A DNA stretch of 35,312 nucleotides from Bacteroidia bacterium (lineage in GTDB: Bacteria; Bacteroidota; Bacteroidia; Bacteroidales; UBA7960). Below are positions 23,275-31,882 of the stretch, one piece after another. Made by a program: the position numbers and the translations under genes. The stretch lies in the NCBI GenBank assembly GCA_007695305.1, contig REEA01000123.1, positions 1 to 35,312 on the forward strand. Direction: 5' to 3'. The notes under the pieces are model-generated. The model was not told where the DNA came from. It ran no database searches and saw nothing but the letters and a program-made list of their open reading frames with translations. Position 1 is the first letter of the stretch. Each line of letters opens with the position of its first letter.

Positions 23275-23690
23275 GTGAGTTTGATGATGTTCCATATCCA
23301 AATAGCTATGATCAATAAAATGGCCGGAATGGCCACGGCTTTTTTCCGGAATATACATTCCACATAATGATAAAAGCGAAAAAAACTGTTTTTGTTTAAT
23401 GCAAGGTCGGTTATGATCCAGACCGGGAAGGCAGCCATGGCCAGCAGCATGATAAAACCCAATGGGTTGGCCAGCAGGGCTTCCCTTAAATCTCCCAGAA
23501 GGATGTAATTGATGGCTTGTGTAGTGCCACAGGAAGGACAGGGTACACCTGTTGTTTTTCGGATAAGACATACTTCTGTACCCCTCGCTTCTCCCTGGCT
23601 TCGAAACTGGCCCATCAAATGATATCCCGTCCATAGGATACCCGCCAGTGTAATGGATAAAACAAGAATGTATAATCGCCTTCTGTCCAC
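23271..23690 (-). CDS. DUF2752 membrane protein
   Basis: Small inner-membrane protein of the DUF2752 family, function unknown. The signature CLIRKTTGVPCPSCGTTQA (three cysteines) is followed by INYILLGDLREALLANPLGFIMLL. Hydrophobic segments occur near the N-terminus (YILVLSITLAGILWTG), after the Cys motif and at the C-terminus (AVAIPAILLIIAIWIW). I prefer the GTG at 23690, four bases past the TM2 gene stop, giving 139 aa; an upstream GTG at 23744 would overlap that gene by 50 bases and add a charged stretch. It overlaps the next gene by ATGA. The clustered cysteines may bind metal or form disulfides. Confidence 0.82.
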   Translation of the reverse strand: MDRRRLYILVLSITLAGILWTGYHLMGQFRSQGEARGTEVCLIRKTTGVPCPSCGTTQAINYILLGDLREALLANPLGFIMLLAMAAFPVWIITDLALNKNSFFRFYHYVECIFRKKAVAIPAILLIIAIWIWNIIKLT

Positions 23691-23694
23691 GAAA

Positions 23695-24033
23695 TTAATA
23701 CAGATACTGATTGACTTTCTCCAGGTTTTTCTTCCTGGTGGCACCCATGATCAGGAACCAGTCAACAATGGTCCAGATACCAAGCCCTCCGCAGGTCAGC
23801 AGTTTGCCGATGCCGAGCCCTGTATCACCGATCATGAAGCGGTCAATGCCAAGTCCGCCTACCAGTAGCGATACAATGAGCAGGGTGGTCGGGTTCTTAA
23901 ACCCAATCGACTGGATCATGGTCCACTTGCTGTCATCTACCTCTTTCAGCCTGCTTTTCAGCTGGGGTATTTGCTCACTCTCAAAATATTTGGCATTTGC
24001 CATCAGGAACATGTCCACTTTTTGTTCTTCCAT
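23695..24033 (-). CDS. TM2-domain protein
   Basis: Small membrane protein with a TM2 domain, two helices joined by a short turn, role unknown. Residues 1-45 are polar and helical. The TM2 core follows: about 50-64 (LLIVSLLVGGLGIDRFMIGD) and 70-95 (GIGKLLTCGGLGIWTIVDWFLIMGA) with the diagnostic DRF and WTIVDWF motifs. The tail ATRKKNLEKVNQYLY is typical. The length is 112 aa and the ATG at 24033 is clear. It heads a three-gene minus-strand operon with DUF2752 and a DUF4870-like gene, an association I recall in other Bacteroidota. The promoter box TATTTTTG lies about 95 bases upstream. Confidence 0.92.
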   Translation of the reverse strand: MEEQKVDMFLMANAKYFESEQIPQLKSRLKEVDDSKWTMIQSIGFKNPTTLLIVSLLVGGLGIDRFMIGDTGLGIGKLLTCGGLGIWTIVDWFLIMGATRKKNLEKVNQYLY

Positions 24034-24128
24034 TGCTTTGATTTTTTGGTGTTCTTACTCTTCAGGATTTTCAGAATCTCCCCGTTTGTTCGGTTTACGG
24101 CTCCGCCATGAATTGGTTTTCGAAGGAA

Positions 24129-24157
24129 CAAAAATAGCAAAATATTGATTAGATCAA
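24129..24157 (-). promoter_or_regulatory. candidate promoter of the TM2 operon
   Basis: On the minus strand TTG (24157-24155) is followed after 18 bases by TATTTTTG (24136-24129), a good match to the Bacteroidota -33/-7 promoter. The leader to the ATG at 24033 would be about 90 bases. It is back to back with the -7 box of the large secreted protein gene. Confidence 0.5.
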
Positions 24158-24227
24158 CGGGTTGTTCCATTTTTAAAAATAATTTATATGATTGTTCAAG
24201 GCCCGAAATGCTTTGCCGTTTTTTTTG

Positions 24228-24235
24228 TATATTTG
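24228..24235 (+). promoter_or_regulatory. candidate -7 element for T9SS cargo gene
   Basis: TATATTTG matches TAnnTTTG, 55 bases before the ATG at 24291. A TTTG at 24212-24215 is too close to be a standard -33 element (12-base spacer), so the assignment rests on the -7 box and position. Confidence 0.4.
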
Positions 24236-24290
24236 TGTAACAGGCTTTTTCGCCGTTCCTTCTGATTTTTCAACAAACCTTTCCCATCCT

Positions 24291-27200
24291 ATGAAAAAAT
24301 TTATACATGCAATTTTATTGACTTTTATAACGCTGGTCCTGCTTGCAGGATCTGCCGCACCGCTACAATCCGGCAATGGGGCTCATTCAGGCTTGCCAAT
24401 GGATAACCGCAATGAAGTGATGGATGCTCCCTATTTTCAAGACTTTAACAGCGTAAGCACCCCGGACTTACCATCAGGGTGGCATAAGATCGTTTATAAT
24501 CCCGATTATGCACAGGCCACGGTGGGAACTTCAACAGCCTTTTCGCCCTATTCACCGCCAAACCATGCAAGACTTCTGTCTAACAACTATCCTGATCAGG
24601 ATGTGCTCCTGATAACTCCGGCAGCTGTCAGCTTTGCCAATAAACGCATTCGGTTTTATGCAAAATGCAACCTTTCCAGCAATGTGCCTGACCTGATCAT
24701 CGGTACCATGTCCGACCCAACCGATGCCGGCACCTTTGTCCCCTTCCACACCCTCAGCGGCGCGGATGATATCACCAACAGCTACCAGCAGTTCGTGATA
24801 GAGCTGGACTCCCGAATGGAAAACAACGCACACCTGGCCTTCAGGCATGGGGGTACACCATCTACCGGGAACCGCAATCTTTTTATCGACAACTTTGCTT
24901 TTGAGGAGGTTCCGGATGGCCCTGTGCTGACCGTGATGCCTTCAGGCTGGGATTTTGGAGAGGTGATGCCCGGAAACACCAGCAACTTCAGAGAATTTAT
25001 CATTCAGAACGCCGGAATCGGCACGCTCACAATCAGCCCGGATGATATTGGCATAACAGGCCCGGATGCAGACCGTTTTAACCTGTTTAATATCACAACT
25101 ACTGTCCATTTGGAAGAGTTTGAAACAGCAGTGGTCAACGTTTCTTTCTCTCCCCAGAATGTGGGAAACAAAGAAGCCATGCTTGAAGTGGACGACTTTC
25201 ATGTTCCGCTTACCGGAGAGGGCTTTGATCCCACAATTACCGAAGTCCCTCATATTGAGGATTTTTCCGGTGCTTCCCCACCCGATCTTGCCATTGGGTG
25301 GTCAAAAATTGTCCTGACCGGCTCAACAGGAGGTATTGAAACCATAAGTACAGGAGGCCCCAATACACCCCCAAATCATGTGAGGTTTCAAAACATGATT
25401 GATGTTGATGCCAACCTGCTGTTAATCACACCTGAAATAGACCTTGACCTGAGTACGCTTCGGGTCAGGTTTTTTTCCAGGGCATTATCCGGTGATGATA
25501 ATGCCATCGAAGTGGGAACCATTAGCAACCCTGCCAATATTGCAACTTATACACCTTTGCAGTCATTTAATGTTTCCACTTCTTATCAGGAATTTACATT
25601 TTCCTTTGCCGATTATACAGGTGATGATAGCTACATCGTGTTCAAAGCTTTGTTCCCGGCTATGATTCGTACATTGTATTTCGATGATTTTGTGCTTGAA
25701 GCAATCCCTGAATTGCCCATTTTGAACGTTTCACCTGTAAGCCATGATTTCGGACAAATACAGACCGGTGAGAATTCCAACCCGCAGGATTTTACCATTT
25801 CAAACCAGGGAGAAGGCTTGCTTGTGATCGGACCGGATGACATTGAAATAACAGGTACACATACCGGGCATTTCCTGTTGGATAATCTTTCTGAAACGGT
25901 TGAACTGGCCGGTGGAGAAAGCGCTGTGGTCACTGTGGTATTTGCACCCACTGAAGAAGGTTTAAAAACGGCTCAACTGGAGGTTCTGGATTTTGTGGTT
26001 GACCTCCAGGGAGAAGGTATCGATGCTACGATCACGGAATTTCCCTGGATAGAAGACTTTTCAGGGGTGCCTTCCGGAACCATCCCGTTTGGATGGATCA
26101 GGGATGCAACCAACTGGCGGGTTGCCAATACCGATGGGGCAGGAGGGGAAGCCCCGGAAATGCGCTTTATGTGGAGCCCCGTTGTTGATGGGGCATACTA
26201 TCTAAAAACCCCTTTGATCCACTCTTCCGGTCACAGCGAGCTGCTGTTTTCATTCAAACACTATGTAAATAATTTTGCCGACCCCGGCCCTTATACCCTC
26301 CGGCTGATAAGCATTGTGCAAGACCAGGAGCACCTGATCCATGAATGGGTTGATCCATCTAACATACCCGCCGAAGAATACTGGACGGTTATCACGGAAG
26401 ACCATGGTGTGGGGTCAGATGAGCTTCGCCTGGCTTTTGTTTTTGATGGAAACAGCTCAGGAATAAGGGACTGGCACATCGATGATGTCGCCCTTGAAGA
26501 AGTACCGGACTTTTACCAGGTTGGCTTTTTTGTGGGAGAAGATTCACCGGATCAATCACCGCTCGCAGGAGCCACCATTGTTTTTGACACCTATGTGCCG
26601 GATCTCGTTACAGATGCAGAAGGACTGGCAGCCATTGATCTGCCCGATGGAACTTATTCAGCAGCTATCACAAAAGCCGGATACGAACCCCAGGAAATAA
26701 GCTTTATCATTGATGGTGAGAATAAAGACCTTGTTGTACTAATGCAGGATGTCATTGAATTGCCTTATAATCTGGAGGTTGTTATAACAGACAATACCTC
26801 GGGAGAAGCCCTGTTTAGCTGGGATCATGACGGAGGTGCTGATGCACGCGTTTTGACCGGCTTCAATGTCTTTCTTGATGACATGGCAGAGCCGGTTGCG
26901 ACCACCGGAACCAAAGAATATCTTTTCACCGGCCTGCAAACCGGTGATTATACGGCAGGTGTACAGGCTGTATATACAACCGGCCTGTCGGATATTGTGA
27001 GTCTGGACTTTTTTATTGAAGTGATCGAAATCCCGGTTTATCAATTGCCATGGGAAGAAGATTTTACCGGAACAGCCACGGGAGATTTGCCGGAAGGATG
27101 GACCACGACAGCTGAAAACTGGGCGGTTAGCAACACCTCCAATGCCGGAGGTGTAGCCCCCGAAATGCGGTTTTACTTTTTTCCGGAAGCCGAAGGGGTG

Positions 27201-28232
27201 TTTACACTTAAATCCCCCTACCTTGATACGGAGGAGTTTGACCAAATCTTTGTGTCGTTTAAAAACCTCGTAAACAACTTCAGCACTCCCGGAATCTATA
27301 CCCTAAAGCTGGTTACCCTGGTTGGTGAAAATGAGTTCCTGGTAAATGAATGGGTTGACCCTGATGACATTCTCCCACATACATTCTCTGCAATACTTAC
27401 AGCAAATGAACACGGAATAGGTAATGATGAAGCCATTCAACTTGCCTGGATATTTGAAGGAACATCGAACGACATCAACTGGTGGTCATTCGATGATGTG
27501 TTCGTTGGTGCGGTACCTGAACTCTTTGTTGCCACTTTTCAGCCGGAGAACCAATTTGGCCATCCCATAGATGATGCTTTTCTGTATTTTAACGGTGTCG
27601 CAAAGGGTGCCGGTCATTATATTGTGGGCAATCTTGCCCCGGGGTCACATCATTACCTCTTTAGTAAAGATGGCCATGCCAATGCTGCCGGTTCAATCGA
27701 AATTACAGACGAGGATATCACGGAACAAGTGGTGATGCAGGCAGATGTCTTTCAGCTAACCTACCACATAGAAGATGAAACAGGCAATATTCTTGATGAT
27801 GCAAGCATCACTTTTGACGGCCATACTTACGACTCCGGGGTATATGTAATTGAAGATGTACTTCCCGGAACGTATGCATATACGGTGAGCTTGCAGGGCT
27901 TTTTTGATTTCTCTGACACTGTGGAGGTAGTGGATGAAGACCTTACTGTTAATGTGGTAATGGAAGCGGATGAAACCTCTATTTATTATACCGAGGACGT
28001 TCCGGCCATAGAACTTTACCCGAATCCGGCAAGCCATCATGTCAGAATCAAAGCAGGCGAGCTTATAGAATCCGTTCGCATCCTGGATATGCTTGGACAG
28101 ACAGTGCACGTGGCCACTGTAAACCAGCAGAATTATGAGCTAAACCTTTCAGGGATAAGCGAAGGAGTCTATTTCGTAAATGTTATAATACAGAAAAACG
28201 TCTTCACATTGAAGCTGCACGTAACCAAATAG
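24291..28232 (+). CDS. large multidomain T9SS-secreted protein
   Basis: Secreted protein of 1313 aa with a type IX secretion sorting domain. The start at the ATG at 24291 gives a clean signal peptide (MKKFIHAILLTFITLVLLAG); an upstream TTG at 24192 is rejected. Order of domains by residue: choice-of-anchor-J-like module about 44-210; Ig-like ASPM/Hydin (choice-of-anchor D) module 212-313; second anchor-type module 317-470; second Ig-like module 474-575; third anchor module 582-740; carboxypeptidase-regulatory-like module 742-817; fibronectin III-like module 822-910; fourth anchor module 917-1078; two PEGA-like repeats 1080-1227; sorting domain 1237-1313 starting AIELYPNPASHHVRI. Modules three and four are close copies (APEMRF, VNNF, NEWVDP). 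No catalytic domain is recognisable, so adhesion or glycan binding is the likely role. Confidence 0.88.
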   Translation: MKKFIHAILLTFITLVLLAGSAAPLQSGNGAHSGLPMDNRNEVMDAPYFQDFNSVSTPDLPSGWHKIVYNPDYAQATVGTSTAFSPYSPPNHARLLSNNYPDQDVLLITPAAVSFANKRIRFYAKCNLSSNVPDLIIGTMSDPTDAGTFVPFHTLSGADDITNSYQQFVIELDSRMENNAHLAFRHGGTPSTGNRNLFIDNFAFEEVPDGPVLTVMPSGWDFGEVMPGNTSNFREFIIQNAGIGTLTISPDDIGITGPDADRFNLFNITTTVHLEEFETAVVNVSFSPQNVGNKEAMLEVDDFHVPLTGEGFDPTITEVPHIEDFSGASPPDLAIGWSKIVLTGSTGGIETISTGGPNTPPNHVRFQNMIDVDANLLLITPEIDLDLSTLRVRFFSRALSGDDNAIEVGTISNPANIATYTPLQSFNVSTSYQEFTFSFADYTGDDSYIVFKALFPAMIRTLYFDDFVLEAIPELPILNVSPVSHDFGQIQTGENSNPQDFTISNQGEGLLVIGPDDIEITGTHTGHFLLDNLSETVELAGGESAVVTVVFAPTEEGLKTAQLEVLDFVVDLQGEGIDATITEFPWIEDFSGVPSGTIPFGWIRDATNWRVANTDGAGGEAPEMRFMWSPVVDGAYYLKTPLIHSSGHSELLFSFKHYVNNFADPGPYTLRLISIVQDQEHLIHEWVDPSNIPAEEYWTVITEDHGVGSDELRLAFVFDGNSSGIRDWHIDDVALEEVPDFYQVGFFVGEDSPDQSPLAGATIVFDTYVPDLVTDAEGLAAIDLPDGTYSAAITKAGYEPQEISFIIDGENKDLVVLMQDVIELPYNLEVVITDNTSGEALFSWDHDGGADARVLTGFNVFLDDMAEPVATTGTKEYLFTGLQTGDYTAGVQAVYTTGLSDIVSLDFFIEVIEIPVYQLPWEEDFTGTATGDLPEGWTTTAENWAVSNTSNAGGVAPEMRFYFFPEAEGVFTLKSPYLDTEEFDQIFVSFKNLVNNFSTPGIYTLKLVTLVGENEFLVNEWVDPDDILPHTFSAILTANEHGIGNDEAIQLAWIFEGTSNDINWWSFDDVFVGAVPELFVATFQPENQFGHPIDDAFLYFNGVAKGAGHYIVGNLAPGSHHYLFSKDGHANAAGSIEITDEDITEQVVMQADVFQLTYHIEDETGNILDDASITFDGHTYDSGVYVIEDVLPGTYAYTVSLQGFFDFSDTVEVVDEDLTVNVVMEADETSIYYTEDVPAIELYPNPASHHVRIKAGELIESVRILDMLGQTVHVATVNQQNYELNLSGISEGVYFVNVIIQKNVFTLKLHVTK

Positions 28233-28256
28233 TTAAAGCAACTTTGCCGCGTTTGC

Positions 28257-30752
28257 CTAAACAGGATCCACGTTAAAAATCACCCGTACCGGTTTCCACC
28301 GTTGCTCACGGTTAAAACTGCGTACAATTTCTGCCAAAGCCCGTTTGTCTGAAGCAAGTTTTGGGCTGCGGTCCAATTTTACCATGGTGTTTTTAATATA
28401 TTGGTTGCGGACACGCGACACCGAAGGGTATTCAGGGCCAAACACCTTTTTGGGGAAACCTTGCCGGATTTGTTCTGTGAGTTCTTCAGCCGCATCATTG
28501 AGCAGGTCCGGGTTGGCATGCATCACGGTTACCATAACAAGTCTGGTAAAAGGGGGGTACTGAAACTTCCGGCGTTCGGAGATTTGCTGCCGGTACATCC
28601 CCTGGTAGTCGTTTTCGGTTACCTGCTGTATCACAGGGTGACCGGTATGGTAGCTTTGGATGATCACCTTGCCACGCTTATTTTTCCTGCCCGCACGTCC
28701 GCTCACCTGTGCCATCAGCTGAAAAGCCCTTTCATGGGCACGAAAGTCCGGAAAGTTCAACATATTGTCGGCATTCAGAATGCCCACAACACCAACGTTG
28801 TCAAAATCCAAACCTTTGCTGATCATCTGTGTGCCTACCAAAATATCTACCCGGCCATGTTCGAAATCCTCAATAATCCTCCTGTAAGCATTTTTCGAAC
28901 GGGTTGTATCCAGATCCATCCTGGCAATACGCGCGTCCGGGAAAAACAGTGGCAGCTCTTCTTCAATTTTTTCCGTACCGAAACCTTTCATTTTCAAAGC
29001 AGGGGAGGAGCATGAAGGACAGTCTGCCGGTGGCATTGTGGAATAACCGCAATAATGACATTTCAGCTTGTTGATTTTTTTGTGATATACCAGCGTAACA
29101 TCGCACTGGTGACACTCTGGCAGCCAGCTGCATTGCTCGCACTCCAGCCGCAGGGAGAAACCCCGTCTGTTCTGAAACAATATTACCTGTTCGCCTTTGG
29201 CCAAAGCCTCCGTGATGTTGTCGAACAACATTGGCGTAAAGTGTGACTTCATGGACCTGCTGCGGGTCTCTCTGCGCAGGTCGGCAACAAGGATTTCCGG
29301 CATCAGCAATCCGCCATGCCGTTTCTCTATGGAAGCAAAACCAAACTTCCCGGACCGGGCGCTGGCATAAACCTCCAGCGATGGGGTTGCGGAGCCAAGC
29401 AACACCTTTGCCCCCAGCATGGAAGCCAGGTATATGGCCGCGTCCCTGGCATGATAGCGGGGTGCCGGATCATGCTGCTTGAAGCTTGGCTCATGCTCTT
29501 CATCAACAATGATCAACCCAAGATCATGAAAAGGCAGAAACATCGCCGACCGTGGACCCAACACCAGATCATAGCGAATGGTATCATCACCACTAACAAC
29601 ACCACCGTGCAACAGGTTATTCCATACCTCCACCCGTTCCATGGGATTGAACCGGGAATGATATATCCCTGCCCTGTTGCCGAAATGTTGCTGTAAACGC
29701 TTGATGATCTGGGAAGTGAGGGCAATTTCCGGCAACAGATACAATACCTGCTGCCCGCGTTCGATGTATTCACGGATCAGCTTGATGTAAATTTCCGTTT
29801 TGCCACTGGAAGTAACACCATGCAGAAGCACCACCTCCTTTTCCTGAAACTGCTTGCGGATATCCTGCCATGCTTCTTCCTGGAAGCTGTTCAGCTGTAT
29901 GTCTTTTTCCCCGGCTGGCAAATGGTCAAAATAGCTTTTCACGGTTTCATATGCCTCAAATACGCCCTTCTTTTCAAGCGCCTTCAGGGCCGCACTTCCA
30001 CCTTTTACCGGAGCGGTGAGCGCATCACGGGGCACCTCTTTCTGCTCCCCCTCCAATGAGCCTGCAAGCTTCAAAAAATTCATCAGCACCTGAAGCTGCC
30101 GCGGTGCTTTTTGCTCACAATCATCAAAAATATCCTTCAGCTTTTTTTCATTGGAAAACGCTGGTGCTAAACGCACATACTTCACCAACCTTGGCCTCCA
30201 GGGATTTTCAAGGTCTTCTTTGATCACAATAATACCCTTGTCTATCATGGTCTTGATAAGGGGGATCACCTTTGGGAGGGAGGTAGTGTCGGAGGCTTCT
30301 GACAAAGTGAGCAGCTTGTTTGCTTTGAGGGCTGCCACCAGTGCCTGTTCCTTTTCGGTTAGTTCGTCAGACTGTATCCTCGCTGCCGGGCTGAGCGCAA
30401 TGCGTGTTTCACCGGCAAGTTTCATGGCCGGCGGCAAAGCAGCGGCCATCACCTCGCCTTCGGTACAGAGATAATAGGCTGCCAGCCATTCCCAAAAAGA
30501 AAACTGCTGTTGTGTAACTACCGGATGATCATCAAGTAATGTATGAATATACCTCGCCTGGAATCCTGCCGGTGCCTGTTCATGTATCTGTTTTACCAGA
30601 CCGGCATATACCTTGTTTCGCCCGAAAGGTACAACGGCACGCTGGCCCAAACGGATGCGATCATTCAACTCAAATGGCACCCGGTAGGTGAAACAGCCCT
30701 GCAGTGGCAATGGCAATAGAATGTCCGCAAACAAGGTCTGACGTGTCACCAC
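28257..30752 (-). CDS. priA: primosomal protein N' (replication restart helicase PriA)
   Basis: DEAD-like 3'-5' helicase that recognises stalled forks and starts replication restart. The N-terminal 3'BD (LLPLPLQGCFTYRVP, about residues 12-26) is followed by the winged helix. The helicase core carries Walker A GVTSSGKTE (about 310-318) and the DEEHE box (about 415), then GSATPSLE. The zinc-binding region with eight cysteines (CEQCSWLPECHQC and CHYCGY to CPSC, about 540-590) comes next, with the second RecA lobe (ILVGTQMISKGLDFDNVGVV) after it. The length of 831 aa is normal. The start is GTG at 30752 or the adjacent GTG at 30749; no ATG is available upstream of the conserved 3'BD. It is last in a run with pfkA, 20 bases after it. 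Confidence 0.97.
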   Translation of the reverse strand: MVTRQTLFADILLPLPLQGCFTYRVPFELNDRIRLGQRAVVPFGRNKVYAGLVKQIHEQAPAGFQARYIHTLLDDHPVVTQQQFSFWEWLAAYYLCTEGEVMAAALPPAMKLAGETRIALSPAARIQSDELTEKEQALVAALKANKLLTLSEASDTTSLPKVIPLIKTMIDKGIIVIKEDLENPWRPRLVKYVRLAPAFSNEKKLKDIFDDCEQKAPRQLQVLMNFLKLAGSLEGEQKEVPRDALTAPVKGGSAALKALEKKGVFEAYETVKSYFDHLPAGEKDIQLNSFQEEAWQDIRKQFQEKEVVLLHGVTSSGKTEIYIKLIREYIERGQQVLYLLPEIALTSQIIKRLQQHFGNRAGIYHSRFNPMERVEVWNNLLHGGVVSGDDTIRYDLVLGPRSAMFLPFHDLGLIIVDEEHEPSFKQHDPAPRYHARDAAIYLASMLGAKVLLGSATPSLEVYASARSGKFGFASIEKRHGGLLMPEILVADLRRETRSRSMKSHFTPMLFDNITEALAKGEQVILFQNRRGFSLRLECEQCSWLPECHQCDVTLVYHKKINKLKCHYCGYSTMPPADCPSCSSPALKMKGFGTEKIEEELPLFFPDARIARMDLDTTRSKNAYRRIIEDFEHGRVDILVGTQMISKGLDFDNVGVVGILNADNMLNFPDFRAHERAFQLMAQVSGRAGRKNKRGKVIIQSYHTGHPVIQQVTENDYQGMYRQQISERRKFQYPPFTRLVMVTVMHANPDLLNDAAEELTEQIRQGFPKKVFGPEYPSVSRVRNQYIKNTMVKLDRSPKLASDKRALAEIVRSFNREQRWKPVRVIFNVDPV

Positions 30753-30772
30753 AAATAGGTTTTATGCCCGAA

Positions 30773-31882
30773 TCAATCGCCCATGCAAATACCCACACCC
30801 CTGGCTGCCTTCACCAGATAGGAGTCGGGATTTACAAAATTGTAATGGCTGATCGCTTCTTTAAAAGGTACCGTTACAATGTCGGGATGACGGTAAGCGA
30901 CCATTTTCCCAAACTCCTTGCGAAGGACCATTTCAAATGCCTCCACACCAAACTGGGTGGCAAGGATACGGTCATAGGCGATGGGTGTGCCCCCGCGCTG
31001 AAGGTGCCCCAGTACCGTTTCCCGGATGTCGGTTTTCAACCCGGCCTCTTTCAGTTCGAGAATCAGCCTGGAAGCCACACCACCAAGGCGCACATTCTTA
31101 TACCCTACCTCCTTGCTTTCTTCGTAATGCATTTCGCCACCCTTGGGCTTTGCGCCTTCGGAGATCACAATAATGGCATATCCGCGGCCGCGATGAAAGC
31201 GGGAGTAGATCTTTTCCATCACCTTGTCGAGATCATAAGGAATTTCCGGAATCAGACAAACATCCGCCCCGCCGGCAACGGCACTGTGAAGACCAATCCA
31301 CCCGGCATAACGCCCCATCACCTCAAGGACAAACACGCGGTTATGACTGGCAGCGGTGGTCACCAGCTTGTCAACAGCCGTGGTGGCTTCCTGTACCGCA
31401 GTCTGGAAACCGAAAGTGAAGTCAGTGGCCGACAGGTCATTGTCAATGGTCTTGGGTACCCCGATAATGTTGCATCCTTTGTCAAACAGTTTTTGTGAAA
31501 TCTGTTGTGAACCATCACCCCCAATATTGATCACGGCATCCACACCAAGGTATTGAAGTCGTCGGAGCATCTCATCCGAGCGGTCGGCAGTACCCCAGCT
31601 GCCATCCTGGTTTTTGATCGGCCAGGCAAAAGGACCGCCCTTATTGGTTGTTCCAATGATGGTGCCTCCCCGGATATGTACTCCGGCAACCTCCTTTTCA
31701 TTTAAAATTACAATTTCATTGGGCTCGTTCAGAATTCCATCAAATGCATTGATGCTCCCTACAACCTCCCAATCTCTTTCTTTTGCAGCGCGCATCACAA
31801 TAGCGCGGATCACGGCATTTAAACCGGGGCAATCACCCCCGCCGGTTGCTACCAAAACTCTTTTTCTCATTGAATCTTTCAT
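30773..31882 (-). CDS. pfkA: 6-phosphofructokinase, group III type
   Basis: Glycolytic kinase converting fructose 6-phosphate to fructose 1,6-bisphosphate. Motifs: GGGDCPGLNAVIRA (residues 14-27), GGDGS (121-125), PKTIDND (143-149), MGRYAGWIGL and EGAKPKGGE. The determinant residues are Gly124 (E. coli 104 position, usual for ATP use) and Lys144 (E. coli 124 position, usual for the pyrophosphate enzymes). This is the mixed pattern of group III enzymes, among which ATP-dependent members are known. The ATG at 31882 overlaps the end of the preceding methyltransferase gene by 50 bases; an ATG at 31870 (MRKRVLVATGG) would shorten the overlap to 38. The length is 369 aa. ATP is the likelier donor, not proven. 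Confidence 0.95.
   Translation of the reverse strand: MKDSMRKRVLVATGGGDCPGLNAVIRAIVMRAAKERDWEVVGSINAFDGILNEPNEIVILNEKEVAGVHIRGGTIIGTTNKGGPFAWPIKNQDGSWGTADRSDEMLRRLQYLGVDAVINIGGDGSQQISQKLFDKGCNIIGVPKTIDNDLSATDFTFGFQTAVQEATTAVDKLVTTAASHNRVFVLEVMGRYAGWIGLHSAVAGGADVCLIPEIPYDLDKVMEKIYSRFHRGRGYAIIVISEGAKPKGGEMHYEESKEVGYKNVRLGGVASRLILELKEAGLKTDIRETVLGHLQRGGTPIAYDRILATQFGVEAFEMVLRKEFGKMVAYRHPDIVTVPFKEAISHYNFVNPDSYLVKAARGVGICMGD

Noticed and set aside
23275-23634. N-terminal extension of the DUF4870-like ORF
   Set aside because: It lies across the DUF2752 gene in another frame and lacks membrane-protein character; the ATGA overlap gives a better start.
28401-29015. Plus-strand ORF of 204 codons
   Set aside because: Antisense shadow of priA, without signal or domain features.
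30704-31498. Plus-strand ORF of 264 codons
   Set aside because: Antisense shadow of pfkA; the opposite strand carries all kinase motifs.
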